A program made the position numbers and the translations under genes. The notes under the pieces are model-generated. The model made no database searches and was not told the DNA's origin. It saw only the letters and a list, made by a program, of their open reading frames with translations. Positions 43,269 to 51,877 of a stretch of DNA of 64,000 nt are shown here, piece by piece. The number at the start of each line of letters is the position of its first letter. Position 1 is the stretch's first letter. Location of the stretch: positions 1 to 64,000 of the forward strand of contig SVEI01000001.1 of NCBI GenBank assembly GCA_015057445.1. The letters are read 5' to 3'. The stretch is from Lachnospiraceae bacterium. Its GTDB lineage: Bacteria > Bacillota > Clostridia > Lachnospirales > Lachnospiraceae.

Positions 43269-44729
43269 ATGGACATTTATAATGATATTAAAGTTAGAAC
43301 TAATGGAGAAATATATATTGGGGTAGTAGGACCAGTAAGAACGGGTAAATCAACATTTATAAAACGATTTATGGAACTTATGGTTTTGCCTAATATTAAT
43401 GATGAATACATAAAACAAAGAACAATAGATGAATTACCACAGTCATCAGGTGGAAAAACTGTTATGACTACAGAGCCCAAATTTATCCCCAAGGATTCAA
43501 TAGAAACATTTATATCCGATAATGTAAAATGTAAATTAAGGCTTATCGATTGTGTTGGGTATATGGCAAAGGGTGCGGAAGGTCATATGGAGGATGGAAA
43601 GGAACGTTTAGTAAAAACACCTTGGTACGATTATGAGGTTCCATTTACAAAGGCCGCAGAAATTGGTACGAAGAAAGTTATATTTGAACATTCAACTGTA
43701 GGTATAGTGATAACATCAGATGGTAGTGTTACAGATATTGAAAGAAGTGGTTACATAGAAGCTGAAAATCGTGCAATTTCAGAGCTTAAAGGTTTAGGTA
43801 AACCATTTGTTGTGCTACTAAATACAAAAACACCTAGTTCTCAAGGTGTAATTAAAATGGCTAAAGATATGAGCGAACATTATGGTGTATCTGTTATTCC
43901 TTTAAATTGTAATGAGTTGTCTAAGAACAATATTTATTCTATTTTTGAACAGTTATTGCTGGATTTCCCTATTAATTCATTGAATTTTAATATTCCTAAG
44001 TGGGTTGAAGCGGTTGATTCAGATAATGAAATAAAAAACTATCTAGTTGAACTTTCGAAAAGTATATTTAAAGATGTAAATCATATGAGGGATGTATATA
44101 AAATTACTAGTGATTCAGATGAATATATAGAGTCAATCTCAGTTAATAAAGTAAACCTTGCTGATGGAGAAATTAATATAAATATTAAGTTATTTGATAA
44201 ATATTATTATGATATGTTATCAAAGTTGTTTGGAACAAATATTAATAATGAATATGAGTTTATTAAAGAAGTTTATGATTTGGCAGATACTAAGAATAAA
44301 TGTAGGAAAGTAAGTCAAGCACTACTTCAGTCTACAAAAACAGGATATGGTTCTGTCACTCCTGAGAAAGCAGAAATTCGTTTAGATCCACCAGAATTAA
44401 TAAAGTCAGGAAATAAGTATGGTGTAAAATTAAAAGCAAGTGCACCTTCTATTCATTTAATTAAAGCTAATATTACAACAGAAATAGCTCCTATTGTAGG
44501 AAGTGAAGAACAAGCAAAAGATCTTATTTCTTATATAAAAAAAGATGGTATGGAAAGAGATGATATTTGGAGTGTTAGTATATTTGGAAAAACAATTAGA
44601 CAGTTAATTGAAGAAGGATTAGAGAGCAAGATTAATAAAATCAACCAAGAAAGTCAACAAAAGCTTCAAGATACAATGGAGAAAATAGTAAATGATTCAA
44701 ACGGTGGAATGGTTTGCATTATAATTTAA
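43269..44729 (+). CDS. spoIVA: Stage IV sporulation protein A (SpoIVA)
   Basis: SpoIVA is a mother-cell ATPase that polymerises on the forespore surface and forms the basement layer of the spore coat. The 486-residue length and start (MDIYNDIKVRTNGEIYIGVVGPVRTGKSTF) are typical, with the Walker A GPVRTGKST near residue 20 and the DCVGYMAKGAEGHMEDG region near 99. The hydrophobic/glycine end GGMVCIII matches the conserved C-terminal tip that helps membrane targeting. This is the best single indicator that the organism forms endospores. A possible sigma-E promoter lies just upstream. Confidence 0.98.
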   Translation: MDIYNDIKVRTNGEIYIGVVGPVRTGKSTFIKRFMELMVLPNINDEYIKQRTIDELPQSSGGKTVMTTEPKFIPKDSIETFISDNVKCKLRLIDCVGYMAKGAEGHMEDGKERLVKTPWYDYEVPFTKAAEIGTKKVIFEHSTVGIVITSDGSVTDIERSGYIEAENRAISELKGLGKPFVVLLNTKTPSSQGVIKMAKDMSEHYGVSVIPLNCNELSKNNIYSIFEQLLLDFPINSLNFNIPKWVEAVDSDNEIKNYLVELSKSIFKDVNHMRDVYKITSDSDEYIESISVNKVNLADGEININIKLFDKYYYDMLSKLFGTNINNEYEFIKEVYDLADTKNKCRKVSQALLQSTKTGYGSVTPEKAEIRLDPPELIKSGNKYGVKLKASAPSIHLIKANITTEIAPIVGSEEQAKDLISYIKKDGMERDDIWSVSIFGKTIRQLIEEGLESKINKINQESQQKLQDTMEKIVNDSNGGMVCIII

Positions 44730-44775
44730 CCTGTGTTAAAATGATTTTCGGAAATTTAACATAAAGGATATTTGT

Positions 44776-45531
44776 ATGCAAGATAAATTAGAGTTTAAAA
44801 TCAATGAGTTTCAAGGTCCGCTTGATCTTTTGCTACATTTGATTGAAAAAAATAAATTTAATATATTTGATATTCCTATAGTTGAAATTACAGAGCAATA
44901 TTTAGAGTATGTAAATGCTATGCAAGAGTCTAATCTTGATATAATGAGTGAATTCTTAGTTATGGCAGCTACTTTAATAAGTATTAAAGCAAAGATGCTC
45001 CTTCCTAAAGAAGAGGAAGAGGAAGAAGAGGAAGAAGATCCAAGAGCAGAACTTGTGAGAAGACTTCTTGAGTATAAGATGTATAAATATGCCTCTTACG
45101 AACTTAAGGATATGGAGATGGATGCTGTAAGAGCATATTATAAAGGTGCTTCAATACCTGATGAAGTAAAGCAATATAAGGAAGAAATAGATCCTGCAGA
45201 AGTTGTTGGAGATACGACTTTAGCAATGTTAAATGAAATCTTTAATCAAGTTATGAAACGTACCGTTGATAGAGTAGATCCTATTAGAAGTAAGTTTGGT
45301 ACCATAGAGAAGGAAGAAGTTCGTATAGAGGATAAAATGGATGAAATACGAACAAGTGTTAAAGGTTTAAAAGGTATTAATTTTAAAACTTTACTAGAGA
45401 TGCAAGCATCTAAGATTAATATTATCGTTACTTTTTTAGCTGTACTTGAGCTAATGAAGGTGGGAGATATTGTAATTAGACAGGATGAATTATTTGGAGA
45501 TATTATAATCGACTCTTTAGAGTTGGATTAG
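44776..45531 (+). CDS. scpA: Segregation and condensation protein A (kleisin)
   Basis: ScpA bridges the two SMC heads of the bacterial condensin. The 251-residue protein begins with the family signature FQGPLDLLLHLIEKNKFNIFDIPI, has the helical SMC-neck-binding N-terminal domain, an acidic poly-Glu stretch near residue 78 (KEEEEEEEEEDPRAELVRRLLEYKMYK) and a C-terminal winged helix. It is followed after ten bases by scpB; the SMC gene itself is not in the window. Confidence 0.95.
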   Translation: MQDKLEFKINEFQGPLDLLLHLIEKNKFNIFDIPIVEITEQYLEYVNAMQESNLDIMSEFLVMAATLISIKAKMLLPKEEEEEEEEEDPRAELVRRLLEYKMYKYASYELKDMEMDAVRAYYKGASIPDEVKQYKEEIDPAEVVGDTTLAMLNEIFNQVMKRTVDRVDPIRSKFGTIEKEEVRIEDKMDEIRTSVKGLKGINFKTLLEMQASKINIIVTFLAVLELMKVGDIVIRQDELFGDIIIDSLELD

Positions 45532-45541
45532 TGGAGGAAGT

Positions 45542-46117
45542 ATGGAAGATAGTATAGTTAAGAATCAAGCAGCCATTGAAGCGATACTTTTTTCAATGGG
45601 AGATGCAGTTTCTGTAAAAGATCTTGCAAAAGTACTTGAATTGGATGAAAAAGACATAGTCAAATTAATTACAGATATGATGGATAAATACGAAAACGAT
45701 GAGAGGGGTATTCGTATTGTTAAGCTGGAAGATTCATATCAGCTTTGTACCAAAAATGAATATTATGATATTTTAAGTCAGCTTGTAAATATGCCTAAGA
45801 AACATAATCTGACAGATTCTCTTATGGAAACTTTATCTATTATAGCTTATAAACAACCAGTTACAAGACAGGAGATAGAAGCTATAAGAGGAGTGTCTTG
45901 TGTTCATGCAATAAATAAGCTTGTTGAATATAAGTTAGTTGCCGAGGTTGGTAGATTGGATGCTATTGGTAGACCTATTTTATTTGGAACAACAGAAGAT
46001 TTCTTGAGAAGTTTTGGTGTTACGTCTATGGATGAGCTACCAATAATAACTCCTGACAAAATTGAAGATTTTAAACAAGAAGCTATGGAAGAAGCCCAAT
46101 TAAAAATAGAGGTGTAA
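45542..46117 (+). CDS. scpB: Segregation and condensation protein B
   Basis: ScpB dimers bind the ScpA kleisin in the SMC complex. The 191-residue protein has two winged-helix domains; recognisable segments are AAIEAILFSMGDAVSVKDLAKVL near the start and TLSIIAYKQPVTRQEIEAIRGVSC near residue 98, followed by LVEVGRLDAIGRPILFGTT-like sequence. GGAGG precedes the start. The gene ends inside a bidirectional terminator. Confidence 0.95.
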   Translation: MEDSIVKNQAAIEAILFSMGDAVSVKDLAKVLELDEKDIVKLITDMMDKYENDERGIRIVKLEDSYQLCTKNEYYDILSQLVNMPKKHNLTDSLMETLSIIAYKQPVTRQEIEAIRGVSCVHAINKLVEYKLVAEVGRLDAIGRPILFGTTEDFLRSFGVTSMDELPIITPDKIEDFKQEAMEEAQLKIEV

Positions 46118-46133
46118 ATCACCTCTATTTTTT
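46103..46133. terminator. Bidirectional terminator between scpB and the HD-GYP gene
   Basis: AAATAGAGGTG pairs perfectly with CACCTCTATTT around the loop TAAAT, flanked by A-run and T-run, so it can stop transcription from both convergent sides. The scpB stop codon lies in the loop and the HD-GYP stop codon lies at the right edge. Confidence 0.9.
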
Positions 46134-47214
46134 ATAGTATACTTTCAATGGATACATTATAATTTTTTGATAAGTCAATGAAATTATCTTTTGTTTTAAC
46201 CAGTGGTTTTGATAAACTCACTTTATTAATGTAAACAATGTCGCCTTCTTCACCATTGCTTAATTTTACTTTACAGTTCATATAACTATTTACAACATTC
46301 TCCAAAAATGTAAGCAAAAATTTTGGATTATATTTACGAAGACCGTTTTCTTCAAAGTTATTTATAACTGTAAATGGACTAAGTGCGCCACGATAAACTC
46401 TTTTTGATGTCATAGCTTCGTATATATCTGCAATAGTAACAATTTGTGCAGCCCAGTCAATTTGATTGTCAGTAAGACCAAGAGGATAACCTGTACCATC
46501 ACATTTTTCATGATGCATAAGAGCAGCATACTGAACATGAATATCTGCATTTTTCTTCTTTAATAAATCATATCCTAGCTTAGAATGAGTTTTAATTATT
46601 TTATATTCTTCGTCAGTTAATTTACCAGGCTTTTTTATAATGTCTTCTGGTATAAGGAGTTTTCCTATATCATGAAATAGGCCACATGTAGTTACTATTT
46701 CAATATCCTCATCTGATAAATTAAGCCACTTACCAAAAATATTACATATAAGAGAAACATTTAGTGAATGATTAAATGTTGAATCATCATAATCTTTCAT
46801 AGTTGATAGCATGGTAAATATGCTTAGAGGAGAATCGGTTGATTTAATGATATTTAAGGTTGAATTAAGCATAGTATCAATTTCGATAGATGCATTTTTA
46901 TGTACTATATCATTTAAGTGATCACTTATATCCTGAACGTTTTTTTCGTATCTTCTCTTGAACTTTTTATATTCAGGTTTAGATTTTACAGTTTCTTCGT
47001 CTATTGCAAAATTCTGAAATGAAATATCATCTGATTTTAGTTCTACAGCTTCATCTTCAATTTCAACAAATAAAACATCGTTGCTTACAAGTTTTGATAT
47101 AATACTTTTGGTGATTACGGTATTTTTAGGCAAAATCAACTTACCCTTAGTTGAATAGGTATCAGTAAGGGTAATCATGCCTTCTTTTAATTCTGATGTA
47201 AATTTTGAACCCAT
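46132..47214 (-). CDS. HD-GYP domain protein (putative cyclic-di-GMP phosphodiesterase)
   Basis: The 360-residue protein has an N-terminal region (about residues 1-125) with two short beta-rich segments resembling domains found before HD-GYP, and a C-terminal HD-GYP domain: HSLNVSLICNIFG near residue 139, the metal-binding HDIGKLLIPEDIIKKPGKL near 183, HHEKCDGTGYPLGL near 240 (the full HHExxDGxGYP motif) and IVTIADIYEAMTSKRVYR. The intact motif predicts cleavage of cyclic di-GMP, affecting motility or surface life. It is alone on the minus strand between scpB and a carboxypeptidase gene, with its own promoter. Confidence 0.92.
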   Translation of the reverse strand: MGSKFTSELKEGMITLTDTYSTKGKLILPKNTVITKSIISKLVSNDVLFVEIEDEAVELKSDDISFQNFAIDEETVKSKPEYKKFKRRYEKNVQDISDHLNDIVHKNASIEIDTMLNSTLNIIKSTDSPLSIFTMLSTMKDYDDSTFNHSLNVSLICNIFGKWLNLSDEDIEIVTTCGLFHDIGKLLIPEDIIKKPGKLTDEEYKIIKTHSKLGYDLLKKKNADIHVQYAALMHHEKCDGTGYPLGLTDNQIDWAAQIVTIADIYEAMTSKRVYRGALSPFTVINNFEENGLRKYNPKFLLTFLENVVNSYMNCKVKLSNGEEGDIVYINKVSLSKPLVKTKDNFIDLSKNYNVSIESIL

Positions 47215-47242
47215 ATATTTTTTCCTTTGATTTTATACAAGT

Positions 47243-47271
47243 ATTATACATAAAAATGCATTGATTTTCAA
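47243..47271 (-). promoter_or_regulatory. Candidate promoter of the HD-GYP gene
   Basis: On the minus strand: TTGAAA, 17-base spacer, perfect TATAAT, about 29 bases before the gene's ATG. The predicted leader is about 20 bases. Confidence 0.7.
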
Positions 47272-47339
47272 TTATAAATGTATATTAAAAGAAGACAACT
47301 AATATAATGTAATAATGAATATAATTTTGAGATGGTATT

Positions 47340-48518
47340 ATGAAAATTAATAAATTTTTTGTTTGTTTATTGACAGTTATATTGATATTTTCAAATTATA
47401 ATATAATTTGTTATGGTCAAAATAATAATTCCCAGGTTAATAATCTTTATTCTCTTTCTGCTGCGTTAATTGATGGTGATTCAGGTAGGGTATTATATGA
47501 AAAAAATGGTTATGAACAAAGACCAATGGCAAGTACTACAAAAATAATGACATTAATAATTGCATTAGAGTATGGAAATTCAAAGGATATTATATCAGTA
47601 AGCTCTTATGCTTCAAAAATGCCGGATGTTCAACTTGGAATTAATGAAGGGGAGCAATACAAATTAGATGATTTGTACTATTCCTTAATGTTAGAAAGTC
47701 ATAATGATGTTGCAGTTGCAATCGCAGAACATATTGGTGGAAGTGTTGGTGGTTTTGCTTTAATGATGAATAAAAAAGCAGCTGAATTAGGATTAAACAG
47801 TACATATTTTATTACACCGAACGGATTAGATGATATAGATAACAAAGGGGTGCATTCAACAACAGCAATAGATCTTGCAAAATTAATGAAGTATTGTGTT
47901 ATGGAGTCTCCAAAAAGAGAAGAATTTGTTGCGATATGTCAGACTAGAGATTACTCATTCTGTAATTATGATAAAAGTAGAAGCTTTAATGTATATAATA
48001 AAAATGCATTTTTAGATATGGTGGATGGCGTTGTTGCAGGGAAAACAGGATTTACAGCTGATGCAGGTTATTGTTATGTTGTAGCTGTAACAAGAGATGA
48101 TAAAACATTTATAGTAGCTTTATTGGGTTGTGGTTGGCCTAATAATAAGAATTACAAATGGGAAGATACTAGGAAACTAATTGAATATGGATTTGATAAT
48201 TACTATTATTCTCAAATTACTGATATAGGTACTCCCATGAAAACCGTTGATGTTATAAACGGAACACCTAAAGACTATGTTAATACCTATATTAACGACT
48301 ACGTAAATATATTAATTTCAAAACAAGATAATATAAAATTAGAATATAACTTACCATATAAAATAAAACCACCGATTAGTCAAGGTGATATTATAGGTAG
48401 CATTAATGTAATAGTAAATGATGAAATTATAAGAACTATTAATGTTTATTCTTCCGATACGTCATATGTAAAAGATTATAGGTATTATCTTAATTTACTG
48501 GTAGATGTTATTTTTTAG
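47340..48518 (+). CDS. D-alanyl-D-alanine carboxypeptidase (DacF-like, first copy)
   Basis: This penicillin-binding-protein-5-type enzyme trims the terminal D-Ala of peptidoglycan stem peptides. The 392-residue protein has a signal peptide (about residues 1-27), then the active-site motifs ASTTK (SxxK) near residue 63, SHN near 120 and GKTGFT (KTG) near 236, in the normal order and spacing, and a C-terminal beta-rich domain. It ends in a short hydrophobic helix that could anchor it outside the membrane. Immediately upstream of dpaA and near spoIVA, it may act on spore cortex like DacF/DacB; that is inference from position. A second copy lies at 53 kb. Confidence 0.9.
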   Translation: MKINKFFVCLLTVILIFSNYNIICYGQNNNSQVNNLYSLSAALIDGDSGRVLYEKNGYEQRPMASTTKIMTLIIALEYGNSKDIISVSSYASKMPDVQLGINEGEQYKLDDLYYSLMLESHNDVAVAIAEHIGGSVGGFALMMNKKAAELGLNSTYFITPNGLDDIDNKGVHSTTAIDLAKLMKYCVMESPKREEFVAICQTRDYSFCNYDKSRSFNVYNKNAFLDMVDGVVAGKTGFTADAGYCYVVAVTRDDKTFIVALLGCGWPNNKNYKWEDTRKLIEYGFDNYYYSQITDIGTPMKTVDVINGTPKDYVNTYINDYVNILISKQDNIKLEYNLPYKIKPPISQGDIIGSINVIVNDEIIRTINVYSSDTSYVKDYRYYLNLLVDVIF

Positions 48519-48520
48519 TT

Positions 48521-48547
48521 ACACTTTATTTTTTTATGCATATTATA
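48521..48547 (+). promoter_or_regulatory. Candidate sigma-K promoter of dpaA-dpaB
   Basis: AC, 16 bases, then CATATTATA match the mother-cell sigma-K pattern AC-N16/17-CATAnnnTA, located two bases after the carboxypeptidase stop codon and about 25 bases before the dpaA start. Dipicolinate synthase is sigma-K-dependent in Bacillus. Confidence 0.45.
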
Positions 48548-48571
48548 ATATATAAATAGGGGGTAAAGAAT

Positions 48572-49336
48572 TTGAATTTTGCAGTAATAGGAAATGATGC
48601 AAGAATGGATTATGTGGCTGAACAATTATATTTTTTAGGTTGTCAGGTTACAAGAAATCTAAATAATTTAAGTTACAAAAGTAATATTATTGTTCCACCA
48701 CCAGTAAATGATGAATTATGGAACGATTTAGAGCCTTATGCTGATAAAATAAGTATAATATATGGTGGTTCTATATCTGAAAAATTTAAAGAAAAAAATA
48801 TAGATGTTCCAATCTTTGATTATCTTAGTTGGCATAATGTAATTAGTGAAAATGCTAATTTGACTGCTAAAGGGATAATTAAAGAAGCAATTTCAATGGG
48901 AGCATATTTAAAAGATAGTAAAATCATCATTACTGGCTTTGGTTATTGTGGAAAAGCTTTAGCATGTGAGTTAAATTATTATGATACTGAAATTACAATT
49001 GCTGTAAGAAATAATATAATAAAAAATGAAATATTGAATTTGGGATATTCATATATTGATTTAAACTCCTTGAGTGATAATAATTTAAAACAATATAATT
49101 ATATTTTTAATACAGTTCCAGCTTTGGTTATAAATAAGGATGTAATTGATTGCTTAGATGATGATATAATGATTTTTGATATAGCATCTAAACCTGGCGG
49201 AGTTGATTTTGAATATTGTAATACTAAATCCATTACTTCAGTTTTAAGTTTAGGTATTCCTGGTAAGAAATATCCTAAAGAAGCTGGATATCTTATAGCA
49301 AATGCATGTTTCCAACATTGTAAAAATCTAAGCTAA
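48572..49336 (+). CDS. dpaA: Dipicolinate synthase subunit A
   Basis: DpaA with DpaB makes dipicolinic acid in the mother cell for import into the spore core. The start is a TTG placed by AGGGGG eight bases upstream. The 254-residue protein has an N-terminal dehydrogenase-like fold (NFAVIGNDARMDYVAEQLYFLGCQV) and a second Rossmann unit with IITGFGYCGKALACEL near residue 118, then FDIASKPGGVDFEYC near 210. It is shorter than the Bacillus protein (about 297 residues), as in other Clostridia. dpaB follows 36 bases later. Confidence 0.93.
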   Translation: MNFAVIGNDARMDYVAEQLYFLGCQVTRNLNNLSYKSNIIVPPPVNDELWNDLEPYADKISIIYGGSISEKFKEKNIDVPIFDYLSWHNVISENANLTAKGIIKEAISMGAYLKDSKIIITGFGYCGKALACELNYYDTEITIAVRNNIIKNEILNLGYSYIDLNSLSDNNLKQYNYIFNTVPALVINKDVIDCLDDDIMIFDIASKPGGVDFEYCNTKSITSVLSLGIPGKKYPKEAGYLIANACFQHCKNLS

Positions 49337-49372
49337 TTTTTTATTCCTATTGTTTTGAAAGGAATTAAAACT

Positions 49373-49948
49373 ATGTTATCAGGGTGTAAAATTGGTTTGG
49401 GTATAACTGGATCATTTTGTACTTTTGATAAAATTTTATCACAAATAAAATTTCTTAAAGATGAAGGAGCTGAAGTTACTCCTGTATTTTCGTTCAATAC
49501 ACAGAACATGAATACAAGATTTTATGCTGCAAATGATTTTATAAATAACGTAGAATCCATTACAGGCAATAAGGGTATATACACAATTCAACAAGCAGAA
49601 CAAGTAGGGCCAAAGAAGCTATTTGATATTATGGTTATTGCACCATGCACAGGTAATACCCTTGCAAAGCTTACAAATGGAATTACAGATACTCCCGTAT
49701 TAATGGCATCTAAAGCTCATCTTAGAAATGAACGACCATTATTAATAGCTATTTCAACTAATGATGGATTAGGTATGAATTTTCAAAATATTGGTAGAAT
49801 TATGAATACAAAAAACATTTATTTTGTGCCTTTTGGTCAAGATGATTGTATAAAAAAGCCTAATTCCTTAGTTGCCTATCTTGATAAGCTAAAGCCATCA
49901 ATACTATCATCGCTAAATGGTAAACAAATTGAACCAGTAATATATTAA
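49373..49948 (+). CDS. dpaB: Dipicolinate synthase subunit B
   Basis: The second subunit of dipicolinate synthase is a flavoprotein of the phosphopantothenoylcysteine decarboxylase fold. The ATG at 49373 (AAAGGA ten bases before) gives 191 residues; the ORF-track TTG at 49355 overlaps that site. The N-terminal KIGLGITGSFCTFDKIL and the FDIMVIAPCTGNTLAKLTNGITDTPVLMA segment near residue 84 are typical flavin-binding regions. It ends the short sporulation stretch and is followed by a bidirectional terminator. Confidence 0.93.
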   Translation: MLSGCKIGLGITGSFCTFDKILSQIKFLKDEGAEVTPVFSFNTQNMNTRFYAANDFINNVESITGNKGIYTIQQAEQVGPKKLFDIMVIAPCTGNTLAKLTNGITDTPVLMASKAHLRNERPLLIAISTNDGLGMNFQNIGRIMNTKNIYFVPFGQDDCIKKPNSLVAYLDKLKPSILSSLNGKQIEPVIY

Positions 49949-49952
49949 AAAT

Positions 49953-49984
49953 AGGGAAGTGACATAAGTTATGTCACTTCCCTT
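49953..49984. terminator. Terminator between convergent dpaB and asnB
   Basis: AGGGAAGTGACATA pairs perfectly with TATGTCACTTCCCT (14 bp) around a three-base loop. An A-rich left flank gives a T-rich tail on the minus strand, so it probably serves both genes. Confidence 0.85.
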
Positions 49985-49989
49985 ATTGC

Positions 49990-51834
49990 TTATAATGACA
50001 AGGAATATTTTCTCATCCAGTAGTCAATTTGTATTAAATAAGCAAACATTTGAGGTTTTGCCATTAATTGTCCGTACCATGGTTTAACATTATTTTCTGG
50101 GCTATTAAGAAGTTGTTCTATAGCGGTAATGTTAAGATATGGCTTTAAAGGAGAAGAATAGTCATTAATTATTTCTCTAATTCTTATTTTTAGTAGCTCT
50201 TCATATTTTGGATGATAGGTTTTTGGATATGGACTTTTGGGTCTGTTCATAATATTTTCTGGTAAATAATCCTTTGCAATATATCTAAGTAATCCTTTTG
50301 GTGTGTTATTATATAATTTAAATTTCCATGGTATATTGAATACATAGTCAATTAACCTGTAATCAGCGAAAGGAACTCTAGCCTCTAATCCATTATGCAT
50401 AGATGTTCGGTCCATTCTATCAAGTAGAGTTTGCATAAACCATCTTATATTTAAATAAGATATTCGACGTAGTTTCTTTTCCGCATCGGATTCTAGTGGA
50501 AGATAATCAATTTCTGTAACAGTTTTATTATATGCTTTTTTTACGTATTTTTCCATTTGTAATGTGGCTGCAAACTCTGGGTTTAATATAGATTTTCTAA
50601 ATGTAATATCGCTCATCCATGGGAAAGTGCCCTGGTTAATCATTTCTTCTTTAAAAAACCAAGGATAACCACCAAAAATTTCATCTGCACATTCCCCAGT
50701 TAAAGCAACTTTATGTTTTTTTGATACAAGAGAACAAAAATACAAAAGAGATGAGTCTATATCTGCCATATTTGGAAGACATCTTGAATCCACAGATGTT
50801 TCAAGTAAATCATATAAGGTTTCGTACTTACAATTAAGATAAGTGTGATCTGAATTTATATAATTTTTCATAATATCAACATAAGGTCTATCTTGACTTA
50901 ATTGAAAACTATGTGATTCGAAATGTTTATCATTATCTTCATAATCAAAAGAGTAGGTTGCAAGCTTTTCATCTTTAGGGAGATTATTATTACATATTGA
51001 ACTAACAATGGAAGAGTCAATACCACCTGATAAAAATGTACATATTGGAACATCAGATATCATCTGTGATTTAATGCTATCCTCAAGAAGGAACCTTGTC
51101 TTTTCAACAGTTTCATTGAAATTATCCTGGTGAGGTTTAGTTGATAATTTATAATAAAATTTCTTTCTTATTCCTTCTGGAGAGTAGGATATATATTCAC
51201 CAGGTAACACTTCGTTTATTCCAAAAAAAACGCCAGTTCCGTATGTTTTAGCAGGACCTATAGTGAATATTTCGTTAAATCCACGAATATCAATACTTGG
51301 TTTTACTCTTGGGTATTCAAATAAAGTATCGATTTTAGATGCAAAAATTAATGTTTTATTAAGTTCGGTGTAATAAAGTGGTTTTATTCCGAAATGGTCT
51401 CTATATAAAAATAAAGAATTTTCTTGTTCATCATATATTGCTATTGCAAATATACCATTAAGTTTTGAAACAAAACCTGGACCATATTTTATAAACATAT
51501 TTAATATAACTTCAGTATCAGAAGTAGTATTAAAAGTATATCCTTCGGATATTAATCCTTGTTTTAATATTTTATGATTGTAAATCTCCCCATTATATAT
51601 AATGTGATATTTATTGCCATTAAAAGAGAGGCTCATTGGCTGGCTCCCCTTATCAAGATCTATAATAGATAATCTTGTGTGGGCAAGACAGCAGGAGTTG
51701 ATTATCTTTGTACCATCTCCATCAGGGCCTCTTCTTTTAATGGACTTAACCATATTATTTAGTATTTTAAAATTATCTTTTGGATTGCTTCCGAAATTAA
51801 TGTTCGGGTTATAAAAACCAGCAATTCCACACAT
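49990..51834 (-). CDS. asnB: Asparagine synthase, glutamine-hydrolysing
   Basis: AsnB makes asparagine from aspartate using glutamine nitrogen and ATP. The start at 51834 is chosen because the mature enzyme must begin MCGIAGFYN with the N-terminal nucleophile Cys2, and AAAGGAAG is well placed; the ORF-track start adds 11 residues. The 614-residue protein has the class II glutaminase domain (about 1-220, RRGPDGDGTKI, YNGEIYNH, SDTEVIL) and the synthetase domain with the PP-loop FLSGGIDSS near 262 and GECADEIFGGYPW near 372. It is the last gene of a minus-strand pair with DAHP synthase, whose stop codon is 43 bases upstream of it. Confidence 0.95.
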   Translation of the reverse strand: MCGIAGFYNPNINFGSNPKDNFKILNNMVKSIKRRGPDGDGTKIINSCCLAHTRLSIIDLDKGSQPMSLSFNGNKYHIIYNGEIYNHKILKQGLISEGYTFNTTSDTEVILNMFIKYGPGFVSKLNGIFAIAIYDEQENSLFLYRDHFGIKPLYYTELNKTLIFASKIDTLFEYPRVKPSIDIRGFNEIFTIGPAKTYGTGVFFGINEVLPGEYISYSPEGIRKKFYYKLSTKPHQDNFNETVEKTRFLLEDSIKSQMISDVPICTFLSGGIDSSIVSSICNNNLPKDEKLATYSFDYEDNDKHFESHSFQLSQDRPYVDIMKNYINSDHTYLNCKYETLYDLLETSVDSRCLPNMADIDSSLLYFCSLVSKKHKVALTGECADEIFGGYPWFFKEEMINQGTFPWMSDITFRKSILNPEFAATLQMEKYVKKAYNKTVTEIDYLPLESDAEKKLRRISYLNIRWFMQTLLDRMDRTSMHNGLEARVPFADYRLIDYVFNIPWKFKLYNNTPKGLLRYIAKDYLPENIMNRPKSPYPKTYHPKYEELLKIRIREIINDYSSPLKPYLNITAIEQLLNSPENNVKPWYGQLMAKPQMFAYLIQIDYWMRKYSLSL

Positions 51835-51877
51835 TTTAATGCTTCCTTTATTATAAACTTTATTCATTATATGCAGT

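Noticed and set aside
44734-44761. Hairpin TGTTAAA/TTTAACA after spoIVA as a terminator
   Set aside because: The stem is only seven mostly A-T pairs and has no T-run; scpA may simply be read through.
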